From the NCBI GenBank assembly GCA_025345505.1, contig JANVCC010000021.1:562452-626451 (forward strand): a stretch of DNA of 64,000 nucleotides, written 5' to 3'. Shown piece by piece: positions 23,201-35,200 of the stretch. The notes under the pieces are model-generated. The model was not told the DNA's origin, ran no database searches, and saw nothing but the letters and a program-made list of their open reading frames with translations. The translations under genes were made by a program, and so were the position numbers. How positions within the stretch are numbered: position 1 is the stretch's first letter; each line of letters begins with the position of its first letter. This DNA comes from Todiramphus chloris collaris (lineage: Eukaryota; Chordata; Aves; Coraciiformes; Alcedinidae).

Positions 23201-26200
23201 GAAGAATGTAGAAACAATAAATTAAAATCTTGCTGTTGTTACGAGTCTCCTGCATGATTAGTTAGTTCTCATATTCTTCCTCTGCCCTTCTCCTGTAGGA
23301 AATTTTGCTTTATATTGTATTTGTTATAATCTCTGCAAGGAGGGTGTTGGTCTCTTCTCACAAGTCACAACTGACAGGACAAGAGAAAATGGCACCAAGT
23401 TGCACCAGGAGAGGTTTAGATTGGCCATGAGGAAAATAATTGTCTGCCAAAAGGGTTCTCAAAGACTGGATCAGGTTTCTCAGGGAGGTGGTCGAATCTC
23501 CACCCCCGGATATATTTAAAAGCCATCCAGCTATGGTGCTCAAGGATATGGTGTAGCAGTGCCCTGGTAGAGTTAGATGATGGTTGGACTTGATGATCTT
23601 AAGGATCTTTTCCAACCACAGCGATTCTGTGATTCTTGACTTGGTAGTACTCCTGGACTTTTGTTGGAAACACAACCTCACACTTAAAATGGTTTTAGTG
23701 ATTATTGATTCAGGGAAGCATAATTTTTTGCAGGTTTTGGTTGGTGTGCTTTTTGGGATTTGTTGTGGGTTTTTTTTTTGGGGTGGTTGGTTTGGGTTTT
23801 TTTTTTTCTTTGTTTGATTTTGTGTGGTTTTGTTTGTTTGCTTTTTGAAGACATTCTGCTTTTAGTTTTTTATATAGTGAAATTTCCAATTAGTTCTGTT
23901 CAAAAACTGTTGGTGTTATTGCATAATATGTACGTGTCCATATCTCACCTCTTCTTCAGACCAAATCCTTTCCATAAAAGTGAGTCATTGCTTTCTGTTG
24001 TCATAGAAATAGCTTTTTCACAGAGAGTTTCATGAATGACGTAGCATATGGCAGATGAAACATTTTATTAGCTGATGTTTAAAGTGTATGCTTTTTATTA
24101 TGGGGAATGTGGTGTGATTCATCTTTTCAATACAAGGCTAAAGAATAGGCAAACCTCATGATTATTTTGTGTCTCAGCTAACTAGGAGGAGTATGGCCTT
24201 TCCCTTTCTCAGGTTCTTGTAGGATGCTTACTTCTCTTGGTGTCCTATGCTGTACTGTGCTTGGGATTGAAAGATTGCTTATTGCCAAGCAGTTCCTACC
24301 ACAAAGCCTTCCTTTGCCTTTTGTTTAAAATGACATGTGGAAATGCATTAGGAAGCAGGTCTGGTGCTCAGCAGCAGGAATTGAGTTCTCTCTTTGGAAT
24401 TCATCCAAAGTCCTCTGAAGACTTTTGAAGTTATCACCTCCTGGCAATTGGAAACAGTGGTGCATTGTAGGTGGAACCTGCAGGACTCTTCAGCCACTGA
24501 CTCTGAATAACATCCGAGGAGTGATTGTCCCATCAGTGGATGCAACTGGAGTCTCCCACATCTCTTCCTTTCCTCTTCTGTCTCTCAAGGTGGCTAGGAG
24601 GGCAAGGGGAACCTGCTTCTCCTTAAACTGCTCAAATGAGTGTAGGAGATTGAAGATTGTATCTCTGCTAGTAAAGAAATGCAAATTACTACCAAAAGAG
24701 TGTGAACCTTGTTCATTCATGGGAGCAGTTGCCCAGCGACAGGTTATTGGGGATTCTGCAATAGATGCTCAGGACTTGCCTTTAAATCCTCATATTTTTT
24801 AATCACAGAATCACAGAGTGGCAGGGGCTGGAAGGGACCCTCCAAAGATCATTGAGTCCAACCCCCCTGCAGAGCAGGACCAAAACTAGAGAAGATCTCA
24901 CAGAAATTCATCCAGACAGGTCTTGAAAGTCTCCAGAGAAGGAGATTCCACAACCTCCCTGGGGAGTTTGTTCCAGTACTCTACAGCTCTTACAGTAAAG
25001 GAGTTCTTCCTCATCCTATCACTGGGGACAAGTGAAAAGAAGTTGTCCCTGCCTTCTTGATGCCCAGCCCTTATGTATTTATAGACATTAATTAGATCCT
25101 GTCTCAGTCTTCTCCTCTCCAGACTAAAAAGCCCCAGGTCTCTCAGCCTTTCCTCATAAGGCAGGTGTTCCAGCCCCTTCATCATCCATCATCCTAACGG
25201 ACAAGAAGAAGGCTAAGGTTCTTAACAATTTTTTTTCCTCAGTCTTCATGGACAACCTCTCTCCCAAGATCTCCCAAGTTAAACCACAAGGTGTGGACCA
25301 GGGTGGTGAAGTCCCTCCCACTGTATGTGAATATCAGGTTTGTGACCACCTGAGGAACCTGAACATACATAAGTCCATGGGACCTGATGAGATTCATGCC
25401 AGACTCCTGAAAGAATTGGCTGATGCAGTTGTCAAGCCACTTGCCATAATATTTGAAAATTCTTGGCAGTCAGGTGAAGTCCCTGGGGACTGGCAGAAGG
25501 GGCACACTACGCCCATTTGTCAAAAGGGTAGAAAGGAGGATCCTGAAAACTATTGCCCTGTCAGCCTCACCTCTGTGCCTGGGAAGATCATGGAGCAGCT
25601 TCCCCTAGAGGGTCTGACAAGGCAAATAGAGCACAGTGGGGTGATGAAAGACAGCCAGCATGGCTTCATCAAGGGCAGGTCCTGCCAGATGAATCTAGTG
25701 GCATTCTATGATAAGGTGACTACTTCCGTGGACAAGGGATGACCTATAGATGTCATCTATCTGGACTTCTGCAAGGCTTTTGACATGGTCCCCCACAACA
25801 TCCTACTCGCCAAGTTGGAGAGATATGGATTTGCTGGGTGGACTGTTCAGTGGATAAGGAATTGGCTGGATGGCTGCATCCAGAGGGTGCTGGTCAATGG
25901 CTCGATGTCCAGATGGGGATCAGTGACAAGAGGCATCCCTCAGAGGTCTGTACTGGGACCTGTGCAGTTCAATATTTTCATCAATGATATTGACAGTGGG
26001 ATTGAGTGCACCATCATCAAGTTCTCAGATGGCACCAAGCTGAGTGGTGCTGTCGACAGGCTGGAGGGATGGGATGTCATCCAGAGGGACCTGGATAAGC
26101 TGGAGAGGTGGGCCCAGGTGAACCTCATGAGGTTCAACAAGACTAAGTGCAGGGTCCTGCACCTGGGTCGGAACAACCCTCACTATCAATACAGGCTGGG

Positions 26201-29200
26201 AGATGAGGGGCTGGAAAGCAGCTCTGCAGAAAAGGACTTGGGGATGTTGGTGGGTGAGAGGCTGGACATGAGCCAACAGTGTGCGCTTGCAGCCAAGCAG
26301 GCCAATTGCATCCTGGGCTGCATCAAGAGAAGTGTGGCCAGCAGATCGAGGGAGGGGATTCTGCCCCTCTACTCTGCTCTGGTGATGCCACACCTGGAGT
26401 ACTGTGTCCAGCTCTGGAGCCCTCAACACAGGAAAGACATGGACCTGATGGAGTGGGTCCAGAGGAAGGCACAAAGATGCTCAGAGGGCTGGAGCACCTC
26501 TCCTATAAGGACAGGCTGAGGGAGCTGGGGTTGTTCTGCCTGGAGAAGAGAAGGCTCCGGGGACACCTACTAGCGACCTTCCAGTACCTGAAGGGGGGCT
26601 ACAGGAAGGCTGGAGAGGGGCTGTTTACGAGGGCCTGTAGTGAAAGGACGAGGAGTAATGGGTTAAAATTGGAGAAGAGTAGATTTAGATTGGATATCAG
26701 GAAGAAGTTCTTTACATTGAAGGTGTTAGAACAGTGGAATAGGCTACCCAGGGAGGTGGTGGAGGCCCCATCCCTGGAGATATTCAAGGTGAGGTTGGAC
26801 AGGGCTCTGAGCATCCTGGTCTAGTTGAGGGTATCCCTGCTCACTGCAGGGGGGCTGGACTAGATGACCTTCAGAGGTCCCTTCCAGCCCTAGGCATTCT
26901 ATGATTCACATCCCTCCACTGGACTCTCTCAAGTAGATCTCTCCCTCTTGAACTGGAGAGCCCAGATCTGGATGCAATACTCCAGGTGAGGTCTCACTAG
27001 TGTAGAGTAGAGGGGGAGGAGAACCTCCCTAGATCTGCTGGACACACTATTCTTAATGTACCCCAGATGTGGGTGAGATCCTTCTCCAGCTGCTGTCAAG
27101 CATCTGTGAGCACCTCCATGACTTGGCAGAACGTGCTGTGTCAACTGAGGTGTGGACAGCCCTCCTACGATGCTGGTTCCTCTTCTGTGTTGCTATGGAG
27201 ACAGTCACAAATTGTAATTACTTGAAAGATTAGCGATGGGGAGTGTGACTTTGACTGCAAGTAATCAGCTCAGAAAATATCCTTCCTCGGAACAAACCTA
27301 TACTCCTGAAGAGACAGCCAAAATCTGGACATGCAAGTGTCACAGCAGTAACCAAGTGGTTAAGAACACAATCTCCTGTTTGAAAGATTTCTCTTAATTA
27401 AAAGCAAATAATGTCTGGGTGTAGCAAATGAGAGAATGAATGTGGCCACAGCCATAGTTGTACAGGAGGCAGAACATCGTCTTCTTTTTCTGATGTCAAT
27501 CCTACATGGATCTTTCCATATGAGTGATGCTTTATAAGTCTTTGAAGACGTCCTTGTGAAATACTGTCTCTTTCCATAGCTTTTGGTTTTAGTTTTCTCC
27601 CATCACTTTTGAATGAAAGTGAAATGAGACTTTTTGTGTGTGTGTGTGTGTGAAGATCTATGTGCATACATAGAAAAGTACTTGTAAATGCAATTATTTC
27701 ATGGAATCAGAGAATAGAATCATAGAATTGCTGATGTTGGAAAAGAGCTCCAAGATCATCAAGTCCAACCTCCTACCGAACACCTTCACGACAACTAGAC
27801 CATGACCCAAAGAGCCACATCCACCAGTTTTTTGAACAATTCCAGGGATAGTGACTCCACCACTTCCCTGGGCAGCCTGTTCCACTGCTTAACCACTCTT
27901 TCAGTAAAGAAATTCTTCCTAATATCTAATCTGAACTTTCCATGGTGCAACCTGTGGCCATTTCCTCTTGTCCTGTCATTAGTTACTAGGGCCTCACTAC
28001 AACCTCCTTTCAGGTAGCTGTAGGGAGCAATAACGTCTCCTCTCAGCATCCTCTTCAGGCTTCATGTCTCTTCTCATATTCAATGAATAAAATGCTAATG
28101 ATTTTTGAGTCTTGAACCATGAGAGAAGCTGGTTGGTGTCCAGCTTACCAGCTCCTCACCTGCGTATAATATAAACCCAGAGCAGTCTTCTCAGCCTATG
28201 AATGGGTCTATCCACAGCGGGTTAATGAACTGAGCTGGTGATTAGCTCCTTGGTAATGTTGCTGAATTGCTCAGTAGAGATAGATTGCACTCCAGTGTAG
28301 CACGTAGGTATAACCAAATTTTCTAGCTCACAGAATCAAAGAATGGAAGGTCTCCAGAGGTCATTGAGACCAACCCCACTGCTAAAGCAGGTTCACTTAG
28401 AGCAATTTGCATAGGATCTTGTCCAGGAGGGTTTGGAGTATCTCCAGAGAAGGAGAGTCCACCAACCCTCTGGGCACCCTATCCAGGGCTCCATCACTCT
28501 TGCAGTTAAGAAGTTTTTCCTGATGTTCAGATGGAAACTGAACATAGAAACTCTTTTGATCGTGGAGAAACAAAAGTGTAAATTAATCCTAGGTTTTGAA
28601 ATGTGTCACGCTGATTTCTTTCCCTTATTTACACCGTGCCACATCTGCCAGCCACTTGCAGGGCTGAGAAACACTGAGACTGATGCTAAGAGGGTTTCTG
28701 ATCACTACAGATTGGTTCCTTTTATAGCAGAGGGTCTTTGGGCCTTGCTAGGCTTTGCTTGCTGATGATCTCTGTCATCTTTTGATGAAGTGGATGACCA
28801 AATTGTACCAAGTGTCACTGCAGAAGTATGAGAAGGTCTTTCATTAGGATCTCCATTCAGGGATGACTCATTTTTATAATCCAAGCTATTTTTTCATTAT
28901 GTTTTTTCAGCTTTTCTTTCTAGAGTTTTCAGTCTTCAAGATTCTTTTATGCCCTAGTTTGTTTTACTATTTATATTACTCTCATTCTCTAATTAGAGTA
29001 ATCACATCACGGGGGAGTTGAGGCTCTTCTGCTTTTTCTCTAATTATTTTTGTTTTGTCAAGCTTTTCTGCTTCCTGCTGCTTCTTCTTGTCCATGTGTT
29101 TTCACTCTCTGCAAATTGATGTTGTCATGTAATAAGTGTTTTCACATTAGCTGAAGACCTTTTCCATTTTTACTGTATGGGCCATTCTTGGCAATCTGTG

Positions 29201-32200
29201 AAGCTCTACAATTCCATTTAAAAGTGGCAGGATCTATATCAGCAAGAGAAGATAACAAAAGTGAAGGTGATGTCTTAAACTAGACTTCTGGATCCTTCAC
29301 CTCATGCTCTTTCATTTAAACCACCTCCCACCAAACCTTAATCTTCTCTTTCTGGTTGCCATTTCTGTGGTAGCTTTTCCCTTCAGCATTCTGCATCCTG
29401 GTGGTCACTTACAGGAGTGGTGAAGACCTGATGAGGTGGGGGCTTTTCATTAGTTATATGGATGCCTGTGTCACACAAAGCAGTGTTGGTATCAACCTTT
29501 AACAATTAGAAGAGAGCAGAAGTTTTTGTAGAAAGTTTTCTGGTTGTTAGTCTTTGATTTTGTACTTGTTCTAGGAGGAAAAAAAAAGAACAAGAAAGGT
29601 GGGAAGTTCAATGGTGTGTGCAATGTGAGGTTAGATCAGAACAGCATTATGTATATATTATTTGCAGTCCTTTTTTTGTGAAACAAGTGTCATCATTTTG
29701 TTTAAAAACAGAATTGGTCTTTGCATGAGTTAAGTTTCTGGATCTATAAGTTCAAGGTCCACCATCAGAATTTTTATTAAAAATAGTCACCTTTGTATGA
29801 AGATTTTGAATGTAGCTGGGATTAGCCAGGAGCGTATCAGTAATGCTCAGTTAGCACACATTGTGGCTGGAAAGCTGCCTGGCAGAAAAGGACCTGGTGG
29901 TACTGGTAGATGGCTGGCTGAACATAAACCAGCATGTGCCCAGGTAGCCAAGAAGGCCAAGGGCATCCTGGCCTGGCTCAGCAATAGTGTGTCCAGCAGG
30001 AGCAGGGCAGGGATGGTGGCCCTGGGCTGGGCACTGGGGAGGCTGCACCTTGAGCACTGGGCTCAGCTTTGGGCGCCGCAGGAGAAGAAAGAGCTTGAGG
30101 GGCTGGAGCGGGGCCAGAGAAGGGCAAGGAAGCTGGGGAGGGCTCTGGAGAAGATGTCTGCTGAGGAGCGGCTGAGGGAGCTGGGCTGGGTTAGTCTGGA
30201 GCAGAGGAGGCTGAGGGGAGACCTCCTTGCTCTCTCCAGCTCCCTGACGGGAGGCTGCAGTGAGGTGGGGTTTGTTCTCTTCTCCCAGGTAGCTTGTGAT
30301 AGGACAAGAGGAAACAGGCTAAAGTTGCCCCAGGGGAGGTTTAGGTTGAATATTAGGAAAAAAATTTTTACTGAGAGAGTGGAGAGGTTTTGGAACAGGC
30401 TGCCCAGGGAGAGTGTGGAGTCACCATCCCTGGAGGGGCTCAAAAAAATTGTAGCTGTGGCACTTCAGGACATGGTTTAGTGGTAATGGTAATGATGGGT
30501 AGACAGTTGGACTTGATGATCTTGAAGGTTGTTTCCAACCTAGATGATTCCATGATTCTATGATTTACAGTCCTGATTTTATTTTTGCTATCTTTATGGA
30601 GATCTCCAGGTAATCTTTTACATCTAAGAACACGAAAAGTTTAGAATAATACTTGCTTCTAAATTGCAGAACCTCTCCACTTCAGTTTCTTGTGTGAATC
30701 TTACTCTCCTATTTAAAAAGAAAGAAAAAAAAAAGCATCACTTGGGTAGCTTCACATTATGCAATCATCTTTCCACAGATGAAGTGCCAGTGCAATGTAG
30801 CACCTGAAGCATAATCTGCCCAACATCTGACACGACATATTGGATAATTCAATCTCTCTAGCTCATTCATACTCTTCCGTTGATAGCTCAAATATGGTGC
30901 TTATGTCAGAGTTTGAATGAGTGTTGTGACCACTTGAGGCTGAAATAACCACATCCAGTTACTCCACACCTAGCTTCCGAATGATAACACTACTAAACAA
31001 GCAAGCTGAAGCATGAGCTTAAGGTTGTAATTTTACAACGTCTGAGTTCTCTCACAGTCCTACAGATAGTGAGAAATTCCCTGTCTTCCATTGTGTTATA
31101 AAGCTAAATACACAGATAATTCTTTTGGGAAAGGCCTTATATTTATAAGATTGAACTACCAGCCAATTTTGTACATTTCACAGAATCACAGAATTACTGA
31201 GGCTGGAAAAGACCTCTAAGATCATCAAGTCCAGCCTATGACCCAACTCCACCACATCAGCTAGACCATGGCACTCAGTGCCACATCCAGCCTTTCTTTA
31301 AACACATCCAAGGATGGTGACTCCACCACCTCCCTGGGCAGCCCATTCCAATGTCTGATCACCCTCTGTCAGGAAGTGCTTCCTGATATCCAATCCAAAC
31401 CTCCCCTGGAGCAGCTTCAGGGCATGCCCTCTCCTCCTGTCACTTATTGCCTAGAAGAAGACCCTGACTCCACCTGCCTACAACCTCCCTTCAGGTAGTT
31501 GTAGAGAGCCACAAGGTCCCCCGAGTCTCCTCCTCTCCAGGCTATTTATTTAGTTGTCTGTGATTTTATAATTTCTTGCCCCTCACAGTCACAGAATCAC
31601 AGAATGGTAGGGGTTGGAAGGGAGCTCTGGAGAGCATGGAGTCCAACCCCCCTGCCAGAGCAGGGTCACCCAGGGCAGCCCACACAGGAACAGAGCCAGG
31701 GGGGGTTGGAAAATCTCCAGAGAAGGAGACTCCACCACCTCTCTGGGCAGCCTGGGCCAGGCTCCAGCACCCTCACACCAAAGAAGTTTCTCCTCCTGGT
31801 GAGGTGGAACTTGCTGGGTTCCAGTTTGTGCCCATTGCCCCTTGTCCTATCCCAGGGCAGCACTGGAAAGAGCCTGGCCCCTTCTCCTTGCCCCCCACCC
31901 TGCAGAGATTTGGAACCATTCCTAAGATCCCCTCTCAGGCTTCTCTTCTCCAGGCTGAACAGCCCCAGGGCTCTCAGCCTTTCCTCCCCAGAGAGATGTT
32001 CCAGTCCCTTCAGCATCCTCGCAGCCTCCCTTGGGCTCTCTCCAGTATTTCCCTGTCCCTCTTGACCTGGGGAGCCCAGAACTGGACCCAATCCTCCAGC
32101 TGTGGTCTCACCAGTGCAGAGTAGAGGGGGAGGAGAACCTCCCTCAACCTTCTGGGCACACTCTTCTTGATGCACCCCAGGAGAGCACTGGCCTTCCTGG

Positions 32201-35200
32201 CCACAAGGTCCCGTTGCAGTTCCATGGATAACATTGTCCACTGGGACAGCAAGTTCCCTCTCCATGTGGCTGCTTTCCCATCTAGCAATAGCAGAAGACA
32301 TTTTAAGTTTCCCCTAACATCTCTGGGAGTAGTAAGATCTGTGTATTGACTGCATGTCTAGCAGACTTCCTTGGGACTTTGTGGTGGTGGGTGGCTGCAG
32401 ATTTGAACAGAATACATCTGAGCATGTCTGAATAATGGTGGTTTTGGTGGGTAATGTCTCTGGAAGAGCCAGGTCTTGGAGAGTGTTTTGAACTGGCTTG
32501 ATTATTTAATCTCTCCCAGAAGCCTCCTCCACAGCCAGAGCCCTGTGCTCAGTCTCTTGATTCTCTTCAACTTTTTCGTAAGCTCTGGGTTTCATATTTT
32601 TTGCAAAGAGCTTCTTAACAATGCTACGTTGCAATATGACAAGAAGTAGCTTACTTTCTGTTAATTATCTGCAGCACCAGGACTAAGACTTGACAGAAAC
32701 AGTTTGGAAGGGATTGTACAACAGGAATGAAGTGCTTGTACTTCAGATAAATCTTTCTTCCCTACTACGAAGGGTTCTGAGGTTGTTCTAGAGATTAGTA
32801 GATTTCTGGTGATCCATGCCTCCGGTGACACTGATGGGACAGAAATTAACCTGTTATTTTATGCTTTATGAAATTTATCACTGGGAATTTATATTTATAT
32901 ATGTAATTATTTAACTTGAGGATTTTGTCTCACTAATATTACAGTGCAGTTGTTCCACTAAGTTTAGGTGTCTAAAATATAAGCCTAATCAATACTTATT
33001 AATTCTCCAATGGTGGGTGTCAGGAGGATAGGAGCAGGCTTTTTTCTGTGATGCCCAGCAACAGGACAAGAGGGAATGGACACAAACTTGAACATAGGAA
33101 GTTCCACCTAAACATGAGAAGGAACTTCTTTGAAGGTGACAGAGCCTGGAACAGGCTGCCCAGAGAGGTGGTGGAGTCTCCTTATCTGGAGACATTCCAA
33201 ATCCACCTGGACAATGGGATCCTGTGCGACCTTCTCCAGCTGAATCTGCCTTGGCAGGGGAATTGGACTCAATGATCCCCAGAGGTCCCTTCCAGATCTT
33301 GTCATTCTGGGTTTCTGTAGTACTGTGATTATTTTAGATGCCACTTTTAGGATAAGATGCATTTCTCTTATTTTATCTAGTAGAGTCACCCATGACTATA
33401 AGGAAATAACTACCATGACTGGTTGAAACTTAATTAAAACCTTAATTTAGGTGAACAACATTCTTATAGATTATTTAACTAGTTAGATGAGCTTGTACCA
33501 AAATGTTCTGTAGAACTGTAGTAAATCATTGTACTGCAGAATTACTAGTTTGCTATTTGTTTGTTTGTTTGTTTTCTCTTCAAAGATATCACTTCAATTT
33601 TTCCAAGTTATTCAGCTCAAGGTCAAAAACCACTGGCTTTACAGAGAAGACACCACTACTGAAGGTTTCCTCAGAGGAAAATGGGTGGGTTACTTCTATT
33701 TTACTCAAAAAATATATATATATATATTTTTTTTTTTTCCTAAGAACTCTTCCATTCATTTGTGCATGGTTCTTTCTTATATCCTGACACCAAACCTGCT
33801 GGGAAATAAAGTGAATGTCAGGAGTTATGAGCAGAGATTTACTCTGTAGGTCCTTGAGTGGAAAGAAGGGTCTGTAAATGGGGAAGAGAAGGATGTAAGG
33901 TCTGAGGTCAGGGTGATGAGAGAGCCCTAAGGATGGGCCACTGCAGGTCATATGCTTTTATTTCTTCCATTGGTGCACTGAAAGACTCAGCAGACCTATA
34001 GAAAGGGTCCTTATAGGGGGTTTACACACCTAATCCTGAGGTACATCTGCCTGGTGCATCAGAGAGCTGGTTGTCCCAGATGCACATAAACACCATGGGA
34101 TCTTTTTCTTGCTCCCCAGCATACCCAGTTGTGTCACCAAGGGGAGCTCAGACTGTGCTGAATTAATCTATGATGATTTCCATTAAAATCTCTCACAGAG
34201 ACCATAAGGATACAAAAGGCCAGTTGGATCTACTACCTCTTGAAATAAACCACTATTTTGTTTTGTTATGTTTACTGGAAATGTGTGACAGGTTGCAGTG
34301 CATGGCTCTTCATAATCCAGATTTTACCACAGATGATGATTCATGGGACAACAGCTCTACAGAATTTGAGCAAAGGTTTCAACTGGGAAATGAAATGACA
34401 AGTTTGTCCAGATCTGCTTCTTCTGAGAAATATGAAATCTTGGACAACCTTCATGTCAAGTTCAATTTATCGAAGATGAGGTCTGAATTAAAACATTCAT
34501 TTCTTTATTTTTCCTTTATTTATTAATTTTGTTTTTAATTTCTGTAGGTATTAGTTTTTAAGTATAGATGCCTAGAAAATTATTTGTTTTCTGAAAATTA
34601 ATACAACAGCAGTCCATAGTATAGGTCACTGATAGTTTATAAATAAACTCTAATGAAATTGATTACAACATGTACCTAATGATCAATAGCCCCTTGATCT
34701 TACAAGCATCAATCGTAACACCTAGTCTAAATTTTAATTAAATACTTTCTATATTGGTGTTAATATTTCTTTGAAACCATTTCTTGAAAGCCCCTAGGTT
34801 GTTCCCACAGTATATGGAACAGGCTGCCCAGGGAGGTGGTTGAATCCCCATCCCTGGATGTGTTTAAAAGCTGTCTAGATATGGTGCTCAAGGACGTGGT
34901 GTAGTAGTGACCCTGGTAGAGTTAGATAATGGTTGGATTTGATGATCTTAAAGGTCTTTTCCATCCATAGCAATTCTGTGTGATTAATGCTGAAGCTTGA
35001 TTCTTTGTGATTTATCTTTCAGTATTTTGTTGCTTTTATGAAATCCTTCACTTCAATTAAAATAAGGATCTAACACAGTCTTTCCATAGTCACTATAGTA
35101 GTTTCACACACACACACACAATGCAAAATCTGAGTATTTTTGTGTCTTTAAGCACATTAATATATTTCACGCTTCTTCTTCTTTTGCTTTTGCTGTGTTG

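Larger units (their letters stand above)
2287..33585 (+). other. OCA2: OCA2 intron 2 (31.3 kb)
   Basis: Longest intron in the window. It carries many CR1 pieces, a probable ERVL-type LTR, an inverted repeat pair (12888-12974 and 13630-13716), several low-complexity runs and a 100-N gap. Stretches in which I see nothing beyond unique AT-rich intron sequence and short homopolymers are 2287-2964, 3961-4324, 4554-6744, 6819-9326, 10231-11289, 11423-12887, 14016-17600, 17813-19747, 20251-20706, 20986-21509, 22110-22920, 23060-23330, 23841-24801, 27101-27702, 28546-29869, 30564-31178, 32286-33004 and 33318-33585. Open frames there are short and resemble no family I know. Confidence 0.85.

Noticed and set aside
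24425..24802. 125-codon + strand frame
   Set aside because: No recognisable family, frames open on both strands, no splice or poly-A support; treated as chance.
26025..26474. 149-codon - strand frame
   Set aside because: Shadow of the CR1 reverse-transcriptase region on the + strand.
31576..32124. 182-codon + strand frame and overlapping 153-codon frame
   Set aside because: Reverse-strand shadows of the antisense CR1 at 31588; the real CR1 coding remnant is on the - strand.
34481..34526. Continuation of exon 4 frame past 34480
   Set aside because: Homology to OCA2 stops at the GT donor and resumes in exon 5; the extension is intron.
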